Origin: Rhipicephalus microplus
Lineage: Eukaryota; Arthropoda; Arachnida; Ixodida; Ixodidae
Direction of reading: 5' to 3'
NCBI RefSeq assembly: GCF_043290135.1
Contig: NC_134705.1
Location: forward strand, 55,901,271-55,965,270
Length of the DNA stretch: 64,000 bases
The translations under genes and the position numbers were made by a program. The notes beneath the pieces are model-generated. The model searched no databases. It saw only the letters and a list, made by a program, of their open reading frames with translations, and was not told the origin of the DNA. Positions 21,520-31,928 of this stretch are shown piece after piece; the stretch's first letter is position 1; every line of letters starts with the position of its first letter.

Positions 21520-22678
21520 ACAGCCAGTATGTCACTTTGCACAGACGCGCGTATAAAGCCGCAAGGTACCCGGAGATTGTACTTGGTTTGGCTTGGAGCT
21601 CAATCCCGTTGTGCCTCCTGTAACGAGCTGGCCTGTAGACGCCTGCTGTTGGCTGCTGGTGGTTGCTGCTTGCTCTTTGATAATGTTGGCTGCTGATTTT
21701 TTTTGCGGGTGGTTGATTCTGGCCACTCATTGCTGTTGATTGTGCTACAGCTGGCCGTCGTTGTTGGCTCGGATTAACCTTCGTCGCTGTTTCCGGGGTG
21801 TTTCTCGTAGGCGTCGACGACAGCCGTGGCAAGCGTGATGGCGGTTGTGCACTCGGTGAGGGGGGTCCCGACGGGGTATGCTGGCCTGTATCAGAAGCAG
21901 CGGCTGTTTCTGGGGCTGATTGGTTCATTTTCTTCCCTTTACCGCCTCGACAGGTGGCATCGGAAGAGTCACGCCGCAGTGCTTGGGAGTAGGATGGCGT
22001 CTCCCGAAGCTCGTAAGCCCCCGCCTCCGGTTGTGGCGCGTGTTCCAGCCAGTTGGTGATGTATGGCCGCCGTAGGTCGAAGAGCATGTTGTAGATGTTC
22101 CAGGCCAGGAGAGACACTCCAGTGAAGCTCGTGTGCAGACCATCGGCCACGAGCACGGTCCATGGCGGGAGCGTGTCAATGCGATGGTTCACAAAGAAGG
22201 CGCCCTCTCTCTCATGGCACAAACTCAGCAGTCGCAGGTTAAACTCCCGAGCCTCGAAGTTGAACCGCCTCACCACACGCCAGTTGTGTCGGCGGAGTCG
22301 TTGGTTAAGGGCTCGTGGGAGCACTAGTGTGGCAAACACCATAGGAATATCTGGTCTATCATGCCGTATGCGGTCAAGGAGGACGACGTAACGGTCGAAT
22401 GCTGTAGGGGCATTCGTATTGGCCAGGTCGTTAGTTCCAATGTGCAGAATAAGGTTCGAGGTACCTTTAGGGACAAAGTCCAGTAGCTCTCCGATGTCGC
22501 CAATGCATGCGCCAGGCTGGCAGATGAAGGCAGGTGAATGGGGGCTGGCCGGATCGAAGTGTTGATGCAGGTACTTTAGTTCCGAGTCACCGACTATTGC
22601 AGTCGAGGCTCCGTGGATCGGAAACCTCCATGTAAGTTGTTTGCGAAAAGCACGGGCAGCAGCCGTTTGCTGTAAGGC
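21488..22678 (-). CDS. SGNH/GDSL-type hydrolase ORF carried by PLE-1
   Basis: The frame is open for 396 codons from just inside a TAA at 22679-22681 to a stop at 21488. All SGNH blocks are visible: block I STAIVGDSELKYL (Ser32), block II CQPGACIGD (Gly56), block III LILHIGTNDLANT (Asn83) and block V VLVADGLHTSFTG (Asp179, His182), numbered from 22678. Such enzymes hydrolyse ester bonds; the substrate cannot be told. The tail (about 215-396) is Pro/Ser/Gln-rich and low complexity. No ATG precedes block I (the first in-frame ATG is at 22342, after block III), so the N-terminus, an upstream exon or a non-AUG start is missing or unseen. No signal peptide or membrane segment is seen. It sits between the terminal repeat and the N-terminal PLE coding region, so it appears to belong to the element. 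Confidence 0.82.
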   Translation of the reverse strand, partial: ALQQTAAARAFRKQLTWRFPIHGASTAIVGDSELKYLHQHFDPASPHSPAFICQPGACIGDIGELLDFVPKGTSNLILHIGTNDLANTNAPTAFDRYVVLLDRIRHDRPDIPMVFATLVLPRALNQRLRRHNWRVVRRFNFEAREFNLRLLSLCHEREGAFFVNHRIDTLPPWTVLVADGLHTSFTGVSLLAWNIYNMLFDLRRPYITNWLEHAPQPEAGAYELRETPSYSQALRRDSSDATCRGGKGKKMNQSAPETAAASDTGQHTPSGPPSPSAQPPSRLPRLSSTPTRNTPETATKVNPSQQRRPAVAQSTAMSGQNQPPAKKISSQHYQRASSNHQQPTAGVYRPARYRRHNGIELQAKPSTISGYLAALYARLCKVTYWLCEWANTVRFR

Positions 22679-22721
22679 TTATATTCAGAAGAATAACTTC
22701 GGTTGCCGCAAGGTTATAAAT

Positions 22722-23636
22722 ATGAAAGTAGATGCGCTTTCGCATAACAACTGTTTATTGTGCCGACGTTTCGACGGGAACCCTGCCTTTTTCAAGGCAT
22801 AATAATATTTACACATGGTCCATGTCTTCTTATAGCCTGTCGAGACAGGAGGGAAAGAGTCAAAAGAAAAGTAAAAAAAAGAGAGAAAAAAAAGAAGAAG
22901 AAACAGCGAAACGGGAGGAGAAACATTAAATAAAATATAGAAAGTCTAGGAGAAGAAGCAAGACCGACACGGCGTAATTAGAAAGGGGCAGCATCTCAAC
23001 AGAGTAGGGCAGAGGTAGATGAGCAATGTCATCATTGTCAACAATACCTCCCCCGCACCCACTTTTCCCCAAGTGGGCAGTGTGCCGCCGTTCTTGTATT
23101 TCACCATTCCGTGTAGTCGGCTGGCGGCTCGTTCCTCTTTGAAGTTTAAGACAAGTTAATGGGGAGAGCTTAAGCGCTTCGAGTGCGTGCTGGTGGTGTC
23201 GGGAGGAATGAAAAAGCCGGTGATTGAGGCGCCGCCATCGATATTCATTATATGCAATGGCTCCTTGTCAGTGATGGAACATAATGTGCGTTAAAGATTA
23301 AAAAAGAAAAAAGAACAGGGGGGGGGGGAGACTGTACGACATCCGGGACAGTCACCACACAGTTGCGGCTCACTGGGAAGACATGGGCTCATGTATGAAA
23401 AAGTTAACGAAACCACCTAGCTGTCAGCTCCTTTTCAGTGAAGGAACAGATAGTGCGTTAAAACTTAAAGAAGAAAAAAAGAAAAGCAAAGGGGGGGGGG
23501 GTCGTACGGCATCTGGGACCACTCATCTGTGCGTTCCGGCTGTGCTTGATGAGGCAACTCATTTCTATGTTGTCAGATGCATAGGCTAAAAGCTTTGTTA
23601 GCGTGTAATATTATTGTCGTAATGAAACCGGACTGA
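22722..23636 (-). repeat. PLE-2 3' region / pLTR-like repeat
   Basis: Near-copy of 17827-18765, starting GAAAGTAGATGCGCTTTC just after PLE-1's 5' end. It holds the better-preserved hammerhead-like motif at 22762-22799. Differences from the PLE-1 copy are small indels in A/G runs and scattered substitutions. Confidence 0.75.
22762..22799 (-). ncRNA. Degenerate hammerhead-like motif in PLE-2 terminal region
   Basis: The minus strand reads GCCTTGAAAAAGGCAGGG, then TTCCCGTCGAAACGTCGGC. GAAAC followed by GTC matches the downstream core and cleavage site of PLE hammerheads; CTTGAAA stands where CTGANGA is expected. The GCCTT/AAGGC pairing gives an alternative hairpin. Confidence 0.45.
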
Positions 23637-24257
23637 TTAGAGAGAAGCGTTTGAGTCTTTTAGCGGTCGTAACGCTGACAGAGTGCCTGGGTGTTCATTT
23701 ATTCCGTATTTTATTGTGTTAAATTTGTAGATAAAATAAGATTCCCGTTGTTCCCGTTCTCTGATTGTTCGAAAGTTGTTTTCTAGTAGTGTAACCCTGA
23801 TGTCATGAAAGCTGTGGTCTTTTAATGTGCAGTGTTTTGAAAGTGGAAGGCCTGGCAGAGATCGTACATGTGCCCGATGGTTGTTGAATCTAATTCTAAA
23901 CGGAGTGTCTGTCTGGCCCACGTATTGCTTGTTACATGCCCCACATTCCAGGATGTATATGACGTTGTCTGAGTCACAGTCTAGTGCACCTCTTATCCTG
24001 TGCTTAAAATCCGAGTGGGTGCTCTTCGCCACTGTCGTTGTCTGCATGTGTTTGCATACCTTGCATCTGCTTTTTCCGCAAGGGCGACACCCAATTTGAG
24101 ATTTTACACTTATCTTTGAATTTATTAAATGATCCTTTATATTTTTTGGCCGTCTGTATACAACACAAGGAGGAGAACTGAAAATTTTGGACAGTCGCAC
24201 GCTCTGTTCCAATATTTTAAAGTGTTTTTTTAAAACCTTGTTTATGTTCGATGGGTT
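23637..24257 (-). pseudogene. PLE-2 GIY-YIG endonuclease part
   Basis: On the minus strand the frame reads NIKDHLINSKISVKSQ, a CRPCGKSRCKVCKH linker, NVIYILECGACNKQYVGQT (GIY-YIG) and the same C-terminus as PLE-1 (ALRPLKDSNASL). It is open from about 24250 to the stop at 23637. The upstream RT part was separated by LINE-C at 24257; the remaining RT lies at 31929-32794. Confidence 0.88.
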
Positions 24258-24299
24258 GGTGGTGGTGGTGGTGGTGGTGTTGCAGCAGGCGGGGTTAGC

Positions 24300-27200
24300 C
24301 TGGTCTGCATGGCCGGCAATTCTTCCGCCTGAGCATCTCCTGAATTTGGAAAATGTCGCCACGTGTCAGACAGCCCTGTGTTTCGCAGGAAGCACAACAA
24401 AATTCGTTGAACGTTTCTCCTAGTTGCCGTGGGTCCTTCAGGAAAGATGACGTGATCAACTGTCCGGTGTCTATCACAGCCTTTTCGCAAGGTGCGGATC
24501 ATCGCTGCTCTTTGCACATCAAACTGTGGGCAAAGCCAAATGAAATGTTCAATAGCCTCGATGTCACCTCAGAAGGCACAGAAGGGGGAAGCGTATCTCC
24601 CAGTCTTGAATGACCAGGCCGGGGTGTATGTGGAGCCGGTTCTTATGCGGTACAACAGCGTCGCTTCTTTGTGAGAAAGTCTATGAGTTACACATGCTTG
24701 GTGTGGAAACTTGTAGATCGCCTTGAAATGATTGTGTATCACATCTTTGTTGTTCTGGTAAGCTTAGGGAGTTCTTACTTTTGGAAACGATGTACGTGCT
24801 TCGCATGCAAGAGCATCAGCCTTTTCATTGTCCTCAATGCCAACGTGGGATGGGATCCACAGGAACTTTATAATAAAACTCTAGCCATTGAGGTGTTTGA
24901 TTAGTGCCAGAGATTGGCTGGTGAACTTTTCTCTAGGTAGGCCACGATGCAGTCTTTGTAGCGTCGATTTGGAGTCCGTCGGCACTACAACATCTCGTGC
25001 AGAAAAGGATCGCAATTTTCGCAAAGCCGCCGCGATTGCAGCGCTTTCTACCGTTGTGGACAAAATCACGCGATCCAGGCGGCCCGACCACGACACGCCA
25101 AGGCAGGGTATGCAGAAAGCCGCTGCGCAGCTATCCGTTTGTGTGCACACTGATCCGTCGGTGTACACTTGTAGGTGGCTGCGGTACATGGTGCTCAAGT
25201 GGTCCAGCGCAAGAAATTTTGCTTCCACGGCTGGAATGGGGCGCTTTGCTGGTAGATTGGGTACGCTGAAGTTACACGCAACATACGCAAAAAACCATGG
25301 CGGGTCCATAGGGCGCCGTTTAGGCAGTTTCAAGCCTAAATATCGAAATGTGTTTAGTGCCGCGTTGAAATGTGAGCCAGTTCTTGCTCCTAGCCGCCGG
25401 AGAAGCGCCGTGCCTGCGAAAGACTCACCCAGTCTTGACAGGTACGTCAATAAGGCCTGAGACGCCAAAAGGCGGAGCGGAAGAGCTCGGCTTCATTGGT
25501 TACCTTCGTGTTTGAAGCCGCCTGAGGGACTCCCATCGCCAAGCGAAGAGCCTTTCTGTGCACTGCCTCTAGGCGTTCGAACTGGCTTGGTGATGGTGAT
25601 ATCAGGGGCAGCTTATAAAGAATGCGGCTTGGTTTAAGCGCATCATTCAATTTAAGCATGGACATAGGATTGTTGCCCCAACGGACCCCTGCTATGCGAC
25701 GAAGAGCGTTGATCCTTTTCACTGATGCAGTGACTATACCACCAACCGCACGTCGCCATAATAGCTTGTTGTCGACGTTAATGCCCAGGAAACGGACACT
25801 TGTTACACAACGAAATGAGTGACCTCGAATATTCAGTGACAGACGTGTTGGCTTCCGTCGCACTCCCGGGAAGAGCATGAAGGCCGATTTTTCCGCTGAT
25901 AAAGATAGGCCAAGGGTCAACAAGTGACGCTAATTGATTGAAATAGCGCTCTTTGCTATCCCGGCCAAACGTTTGTGCTGGTACCCTGAGATCCAAATAC
26001 AGATGTCATCGGCGTAGATGAATATTTTAAATGCTTTCAGAGCTAAGTACAGAGTGTCGGGAAGGCTGGCCATGGCAGCGTTAAAGAGCAAGGGAGATAG
26101 AACACTTCATTGTGGGACGCCGAGGGAAACGCGTCTGTCTTCGCTCGTTACATTTCCAAGCTTAACACGGACACAGCTGTCTTTGAGAAATTCATGTACG
26201 AACCGAAGAGCATTTCCCAACACACCCATGGCTTGGAGCCCGTTCACGATGCCTGCCTGAAGCACACAATCATATGCCTTGGCAACGTCCATGAAGACGG
26301 CGAGTGTCAAGAGTCCGCTGACGTGGTGGTGCTCGATGTGGCTTAATAGGTCCAAAACACTGTCCTGGGCACTCAGTCGTGGGCGAAATCTGGTCATACA
26401 CGATGGCCATCGTCTTCCTTGTTCAAGGTACCAAGTTAATCTTGTGCATATTAATCTTTCCATCAACTTAGATACGCATGATGTAAGAGATACCGGTGGT
26501 CGATATGACGCGAAGCTCGCAGGATCTTTTCCGGACTTTAGGACTGGCACCACCCGTGCTGTCTTTCAAACAGATTGGATCTCTCCCGTGCTCCAGACAT
26601 GATTAAATATGTCCAAAAGGGCCCTTTTTCGCTCATATGGTAGATTTGTGAGCATTTGATTGCTGATCAAATCGGGACCCACGGCACAGCGTCTTCTTAA
26701 TTTGCTAAGTGCCATATCCAGCTCTGGAAAGGTGAACGGCGTATGCATCGTGTGAAAAAACTGGGGAGACAGAGGAATCGCCGCTCCTGCTGATCTACCA
26801 GATGTGTACACGTCTGCCAAATCCTCTGCAAGGGTTTGCAAATCTATTCCTTGTTTCAAAGCGAGTGCTTCGAATAGCCTGTGTGTTCGGATCTTTCCAG
26901 AAAGACTATTTATTACTGCCCATATCTTTGGCCAGGGCGCAAACGTTGATAAACTCTCACAGAAAGCAGCCCATTGATTTCGTCTTAATGTTTTTGTATG
27001 GTGACGAATCGCAGCGTTTATCCTGTTATATTCGGTTTTCGCAGACGGATTTCATTTTGTTCTCATTATTTTCCGCTCCGCCCGTCTACGTGCTGCGCAG
27101 AGGTTCTTCAATTTCAAGTCGGGCAGTTTAAGCAAAAAAGTTGCTGCTCGCTTGAATTGCAACATATCTGCGAACAGCTCACCAGTGGATTTGTCCAACG

Positions 27201-27951
27201 CTTCTCTGTAGGTGTCCCAGCGTGTTACATTGCAGAATTGTCGACCAGCAGTTAGAAATCCCAGGATATTGGTGAAGATGGGGAAATGGTCCCTGTCCGT
27301 CCTGTCTGGAGCCGTGGTCGATGATACCAGAAGGTCCGTGGAGTGAAGTACAAGGTCTATTGCACTCCATGAATCTGTTGGCCTGAAAAATGTAGGTTTG
27401 CCATCATTCGCCACACATAAGTCGGCAGCATCCGCAGCTGCTGGAAGTTCCTTGCCTCGAAAATCTACATTCTTATCACCCCAGAGTGGATCATGTGCGT
27501 TAAAATCGCCACAGATTATTCGAGGAGCGGGACATCGAGTGCAAAGATCTTTTAGGAAAGTCTCCATGGAGACCTTTTTTCGTGGGCTTATGTACGCCGA
27601 TACCACACTCAGTTTTCGGTTTCCCAGACACACTTGCACAGCAACGACTTCCAGTGAGTTGGAACAGAGGTCTTGCACTGGTAAGGTGACGTGAGGTATT
27701 TCGCGCCTTATGTATATCATTGTGCTTCCAATTGCAAACGATGTTATGTTCGGGTTACCATGTCGGGTGTACCCTGGGAGCGTCCTTGAATTCGGTAGAC
27801 CGGCTTCGGAGAGGGCTAGAATCGGTATTGGAATGTCGCGCAGCAAAAGGTTGAGTTCGCACACACGTTTTAGAAGACTGGCGCAGTTCCATTGCATTAT
27901 TAAGGGCACTTTTGAAGGACGAAATAGACCAGGTGGGCGAGACATTGCCAT
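24300..27951 (-). pseudogene. LINE-C ORF2: endonuclease, reverse transcriptase, RNase H, broken
   Basis: Minus-strand domains in order: AP-like endonuclease 27951-27052 (IMQWNCASLLKRVCELN, RIICGDFNAHDPLWG, SAIDLVLHS, DRDHFPIFTN); RT 26859-25447 with RRCAVGPDLISNQML, motif A LAVFMDVAKAYDCVL, motif B SLGVPQ-stop-SVLSPLLFN and motif C KIFIYADDICIW; RNase H 25468-24881 with QVYTDGS, ESAAIAAALRKL and VVVPTDSKSTLQ. The stop in motif B (TGA, 26107-26109) sits where glycine is expected. Another stop lies near 25924, and further frame changes separate the endonuclease from the RT. It would have nicked DNA and copied the element's RNA, with RNase H removing RNA. Confidence 0.9.
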
Positions 27952-27991
27952 TATTCTACTGTGTGTTTGTGGAAGCAGAGCAAAGTAACAA

Positions 27992-28942
27992 TCACTCTAG
28001 AGCCAGGACTGCTTCCAACATATCCTTCGTTAAACTGGCAGGCATCTTAGCGACGTGTGAACGCAGTGTGGTGAACAGAGCGCGAATAACGTGCTCGAGG
28101 TTTTTTTGTTTTTTGCTTCCAGATGGTACTTGAGGTGGGCTAAGTGAATCAGCGTAGGTGCGCTTGGCGGACTCTTTCGTGATACATTTCTCACCAGCGT
28201 TGAGCCCTTGCGTTGACTCAGTACCAGCTATTGTCGGATTTAGGCGCGGATTATTTCCTGTGTACTCGTTATTCAAACCGCCATGTTGTGGCTCGCCGGA
28301 CGTCTTCTTTGTGAGCGATGGTTCGTTCACAGTCTTTGGGCCGAGGACAAACGTCTTATTTCTTCGCTGCGCAGCTGTTCGTGCTGGACATCAGCCGTAG
28401 CTAGCTGGGTGGTCGCCGCCACAGTTTGCACTTACAAGTTTTTCTTTACTTGTACACGTCTTAAAGTCATGAGGCCCCCACAGCGCTTACACCTTTGTTC
28501 CCCACGACAGTGCTTAGCAACATGTCCAAATCGCTGACATTTAAAACAGCGTGGCGGCGTCTCCACGTAGTCTACCAGCTCGTGTCTGGTGAAGCCAAGG
28601 TTGATCTTCTCTGGACGTTCCGAATTGGGAGCGAATGTGAGAACCACAGAGTCAGAGCGCCTTGATTCCCACTCGGAGGATGAGGTTTGGACCCGTCGTA
28701 TGATTCGTCTTGCGTGGTATACTCTCTGAGGTCTCTGGTAGGTTAACAGCTCTTCGTCCGAGTACCATCTTGGGACCCCTTTCATGATGCATGTATTTTT
28801 CATGTAGCTGTGTGGTACACGGGCAGATATGGCAAGGCCGCAGATAGTGTTGGTCTCTAGAAGCATATTAGCTTGGGGTTCTGTCTCTATATCCGAGAGC
28901 AGGGCTCCCTGTGCTGTGAAACGGCTCATAACTGGGGCTACA
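27992..28942 (-). pseudogene. LINE-C ORF1 (gag-like), 3' portion
   Basis: The minus-strand frame from the P-element junction (28942) to 28432 reads PVMSRFTAQGALLSDIETEP, RRIIRRVQTSSSEWESR and a CCHC knuckle CFKCQRFGHVAKHC followed by CKRCGG. The frame then shifts, and 28330-27992 carries a Lys/Thr-rich C-terminal part (SGSKKQKNLEHVIRALFTTL). It is an RNA-binding nucleocapsid-like protein of the LINE particle. The N-terminal portion lies beyond the P element at 31427-31703. Confidence 0.85.
28935..28942. repeat. 8-bp target duplication, left copy (GGCTACAC)
   Basis: Identical to 31419-31426 on the other side of the P-type element. Eight bases is the known duplication length for P elements. 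Confidence 0.95.
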
Positions 28943-28974
28943 CCAAGGAGGTTTAACAAAAACTTCTGGAGTGG
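28943..28974 (+). repeat. P-type element left terminal inverted repeat
   Basis: Starts CAAGGAGGTTTAAC; matches the reverse complement of 31387-31418 at 31 of 32 positions. Confidence 0.95.
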
Positions 28975-29158
28975 AAGCGCCTGCCCTCTGGTGACGCCGA
29001 CGGCCGCCATGTTGCTCCAGGCAAAAAACGTGCCGTCGGTCGTTTGGGCACCCCGCCGTTCGCGCCACTGAACAACAGTTGTCGCGTTTGTCTCTCGTTC
29101 TTTTGTTCTGTGCGGATTTTGTGCAGTTCTAAAGGAAGTTGACACGATTCGGGACGTT

Positions 29159-30852
29159 ATGGTGAGCTCGTGTGTCGCCTTCGGCTGCACTAATCGTGCG
29201 AAGCAGAAGCCAGGAATCACTTTTCACGTGTAAGTACGCGGGAAAAAGCGCTTTCAATCGCTTGTCTCCTTCGGCGCGCTACCTCATTCGAGAAGCGCGG
29301 TTTCAGCTGAAAACTTACTTTCATTAGCATTTTTCAGCTGGCGAGTAGAAGTTGAATAACCTATTTTGTGCGTGTGGTACCGCAGGTTTCCGAAAGACAA
29401 GACGCTGCGTGACGCATGGCAGCGTGCTGTTCGGAGGGATGGCTGGGAGCCTAAGAATGCGGACGTTCTCTGCTCGGAGCACTTTGAAGCCAACTGCTTT
29501 GACAGGACGGGCCCAACGACCAGACTGCGACTAGGGAGCATTCCTACCATTTTTTCTGCGTTCCCTGCGCATCTCCAGAAACCAGTGAGTACCATCACGA
29601 ATGTACATTTTCGTTACGGTAAATAGGCTATAGATTTCCGAATGTGTAGGCACAGTTTCTCGTTTCCTACGTGCTGTTCAAAATCACACCCCTCTCTGAC
29701 AAAGCGCACGTCACGTACACTTACTTGTCCAACTTTTTTTTTTCACTGTGCGTGCATAAATACGGGCACGCCAAACTTCCGCACCGAAACTATAAAAAGA
29801 TCCCCGAGGTAGTAATCCCGTTTCTAGTCAGTCTAAGCAGTGGGTGGGACCATTATACCCGGCTTCTGAACTTTGGAGCATAACTGATTTTTTTTTCTTG
29901 CAGGCGAAAAGAAAGCGAGAGGCCCCTAAGTGTCGGACTGCGCTGTCACCTGTCGTCAGTGCTGAGGCAGCGGTTGAAATGCCATCTGAGCCTTCTTCGC
30001 CGGCGAAGGATTGGTACCGTTCCAAGGCAGAGGAGTCTGCACAAGAGGTTCTCCAACTAAAGAAGAAAGTTAAGACACTGCAGCAATCCAAAAAAGGCTA
30101 AGCAAGCGGTGTGATGCGTCAGAAAGTTTGATCAAGGAGCTAAAAGAGAGGAAACTTTTGTCAGAAAAAGGCCTTGAGGTCTTTGAAGCAACTTTCTCGC
30201 CTGAAATTCAACAGCTTCTTGTCCGAGCCCATGAAAAAAACAAACAAAATGTACCCCCCAGAGCTACGTGCATTCGCACTCACTCTGCACTACTACTTTG
30301 CGGCAGCGTATGAGTATGTGCGGTCGAAATTTAACAACGCTTTGCCTTCGCAACGTACGTTGCGTGAGTGGTACAAATCTGTAAATGGCGATCCGGGTTT
30401 TACCTCTGAGGCTTTTGATTTTATTAAAAATTGAGCCAAAAGCCAGGACAAGCCCCTGATCGCAGCACTCATGATGGATGACATGGCCATCAAAAAACAT
30501 GTTCAGCTTGTTGGGAAGAAAGTGGTAGGCTACATCGATCTTGGAACAGGTATCTCCGATGATAGCCTGCCCGAAGCGACAAATGCTGCGACAATCGTTG
30601 CATGCAAACAGTGATCGCCTCATGGTAGAGGTGTTAACGGAGGTGTTTGAACAAGCATTATTTTCTGAGTTAGAGCCTCATCTGTTGGACTGCGATCCAC
30701 TCGACAATCACATCTACGTTTTGGCGAAAAAGATTGCCAACCTGTATATAACAATCAGGCTTCACCACATTTCCAAAGAAATCAACCGCAAGAACTCGCG
30801 CAGTGGGGTACGAACCCAGCTGACAAGGACTATTCTATTTAAAAATCTGTAA
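29159..30852 (+). pseudogene. THAP-domain P-type transposase, frameshifted and internally deleted
   Basis: Exon 1 (29159-29229) starts MVSSCVAFGCTNRA and ends at a GTAAGT donor. Exon 2 (29386-29584) continues FPKDKTLRDAWQRAV, then LCSEHF and SIPTIF, ending at GTGAGT. Together they give the C2CH zinc pattern of THAP DNA-binding domains (C-x4-C-x42-C-x2-H). Exon 3 (from 29904, after TTGCAG) has a Lys/Glu coiled-coil region, then, after frame changes in A-runs near 30090 and 30240, YPPELRAFALTLHYYF and LPSQRTLREWYKSVNG, hallmarks of P/THAP9 transposases. TGA at 30432-30434 precedes ALMMDDMAIKKH, probably around a catalytic Asp. After about 30612 the middle of the protein is missing and the C-terminus (DPLDNHIYVLAKKIANLYI) follows. 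Introns are inferred. Confidence 0.88.
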
Positions 30853-31386
30853 GGTACAGACGAGAACCAGCGTTGAACAAAGCGGAGCAGCTGGTATATT
30901 CTATATTTTTTGCAATTCTAGTGTGTTGTTATAGAGTTGCCTGATATAACCTGCGTTTTGGGAATCAGGCCGTTTTCGTGTGAATTGTTTTTGTTTTATT
31001 GTATGTGCTTTTGGAAATTGTATAAAGCCTTGAATGAATAAAAACTCATATACCCCGGTGTTGCTTCCACCGTAAGCCTCATTTCGAGAATTGCAAGCAA
31101 ATCCGCACTTACAGCAGCTAACCGTTGTAATGCATATTCGCTAATACGTAATCGCGTACGGCTCACGTGTAATATCGTAACTGACGGCTTTGTACAGATC
31201 TTGTTTATCTAACACGAAGAAAAAAATGCGAGTGAAATTAATTACACTAAGTTCCCCGTTTCATTCGGAAAAGCCGCCACGGAAGCGCGCTGGATACGTT
31301 GTCTGCGCTCTCTCTTGCCTGGAGCAAGATGGCCGCCAACCGGTTTCCCCGGCTTCACCCGCTTGCGTAGGCGTGAATAGGGGACC

Positions 31387-31418
31387 TCCACTCCAGAAGT
31401 TTTTTTTAAACCTCCTTG
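31387..31418 (-). repeat. P-type element right terminal inverted repeat
   Basis: Ends TTTAAACCTCCTTG; the partner of 28943-28974. The right target duplication GGCTACAC follows at 31419-31426. Confidence 0.95.
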
Positions 31419-31426
31419 GGCTACAC

Positions 31427-31718
31427 CGAGAATCGTTTCAATTTCCGAGTATAGGTCAATAGATTTCACTTGCCTCAAGTTAGCTCCTTTGGATGTTGGG
31501 GCAATTAACACAGGAATGCCCACCGTCCTGTCTTTGCGATGTTGCACAAGGCGGAAACCACCCTCGTCCTTGTCTAGATCTGTGAGGTTCGCCCCGTTGT
31601 GGTCCCGGACGACAGTTGATTCGTCCTCTGATTCAACGCTGTGTTGTCGCTTGCAGTCAGATATGCTTTCGCAAACCAGCTGGTGCTTCTGACCTGGTGT
31701 CACACATTAGGAGGTCAT
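31427..31718 (-). pseudogene. LINE-C ORF1, 5' portion, cut off by the P element
   Basis: The minus-strand frame up to 31703 reads FRLVQHRKDRTVGIPVLIAP, then VKSIDLYSEIETILGV, and joins the distal gag portion at 28942 once the P element and one duplicated copy are set aside. There is no intact ATG in frame (an ATG at 31718 is followed by TAA three codons on), so the start is damaged. Confidence 0.8.
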
Positions 31719-31928
31719 GGCGGCGCTCTCCCCGATGCTTGTTTTGTTTCTTTTAGCACCTTTCGACGCGGCGGGCTGCGCAGCACCCGTCGGTCGCCGA
31801 TACGGCAGGTACCTTTTCGAGTCGTCCGACGTCTTGAGCAGTGCTGAGCCGTAATATAAAAAAATAAATAATAAATGCCGACAGAGCTAATTAGCCAAGC
31901 AGCAACAGCTTCGTCGTCTTTTTCCTCC

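Larger units (their letters stand above)
17827..22721 (-). mobile_element. Penelope-like element PLE-1, nearly complete, with SGNH ORF
   Basis: Read on the minus strand: SGNH-hydrolase ORF (22678-21488), N-terminal PLE region (21519-20635), RT plus GIY-YIG (20634-18766), then a 3' region of about 940 bp (18765-17827). That 3' region reappears at 22722-23636 as the 3' region of PLE-2, so two units lie head to tail, an arrangement common for Penelope-like elements whose terminal repeats (pLTRs) are shared. The RT and nuclease domains are open. The N-terminal part has frameshifts, and an amber codon sits between it and the RT. Confidence 0.9.
28943..31418 (+). mobile_element. P-type DNA transposon with THAP transposase, internally deleted
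   Basis: The 2476-bp element has 32-bp terminal inverted repeats (28943-28974 and 31387-31418; ends CAAGGAGG and CCTCCTTG) differing at one base, flanked by perfect 8-bp duplications GGCTACAC. Subterminal inverted blocks around TTGCCTGGAGCAA lie at 29012-29024 and 31315-31327. P elements also have subterminal inverted repeats. It sits in LINE-C ORF1 in the opposite orientation. The coding region is damaged, so it would need transposase from elsewhere. A polyadenylation-like AATAAA lies near 31036. Confidence 0.95.
24258..31928 (-). mobile_element. LINE-C, non-LTR retrotransposon with RNase H, inserted in PLE-2
   Basis: It is flanked by target duplications TTCGATGGGTT (24247-24257) and TTCGGTGGGTT (31929-31939), one mismatch in 11. 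The 3' end (left) has a (TGG)n tract, i.e. a CCA-repeat tail on the minus strand. It comprises a 5' UTR (about 31928-31720), gag-like ORF1 (split by the P element) and ORF2 with endonuclease, RT and RNase H (I/Jockey-group architecture). It is about 5.2 kb without the P element. Multiple stops and frameshifts make it inactive. Confidence 0.9.

Noticed and set aside
25000..25460. Plus-strand open frame of 190 codons
   Set aside because: Shadow of the LINE-C RNase H region on the minus strand, where clear domain motifs lie.
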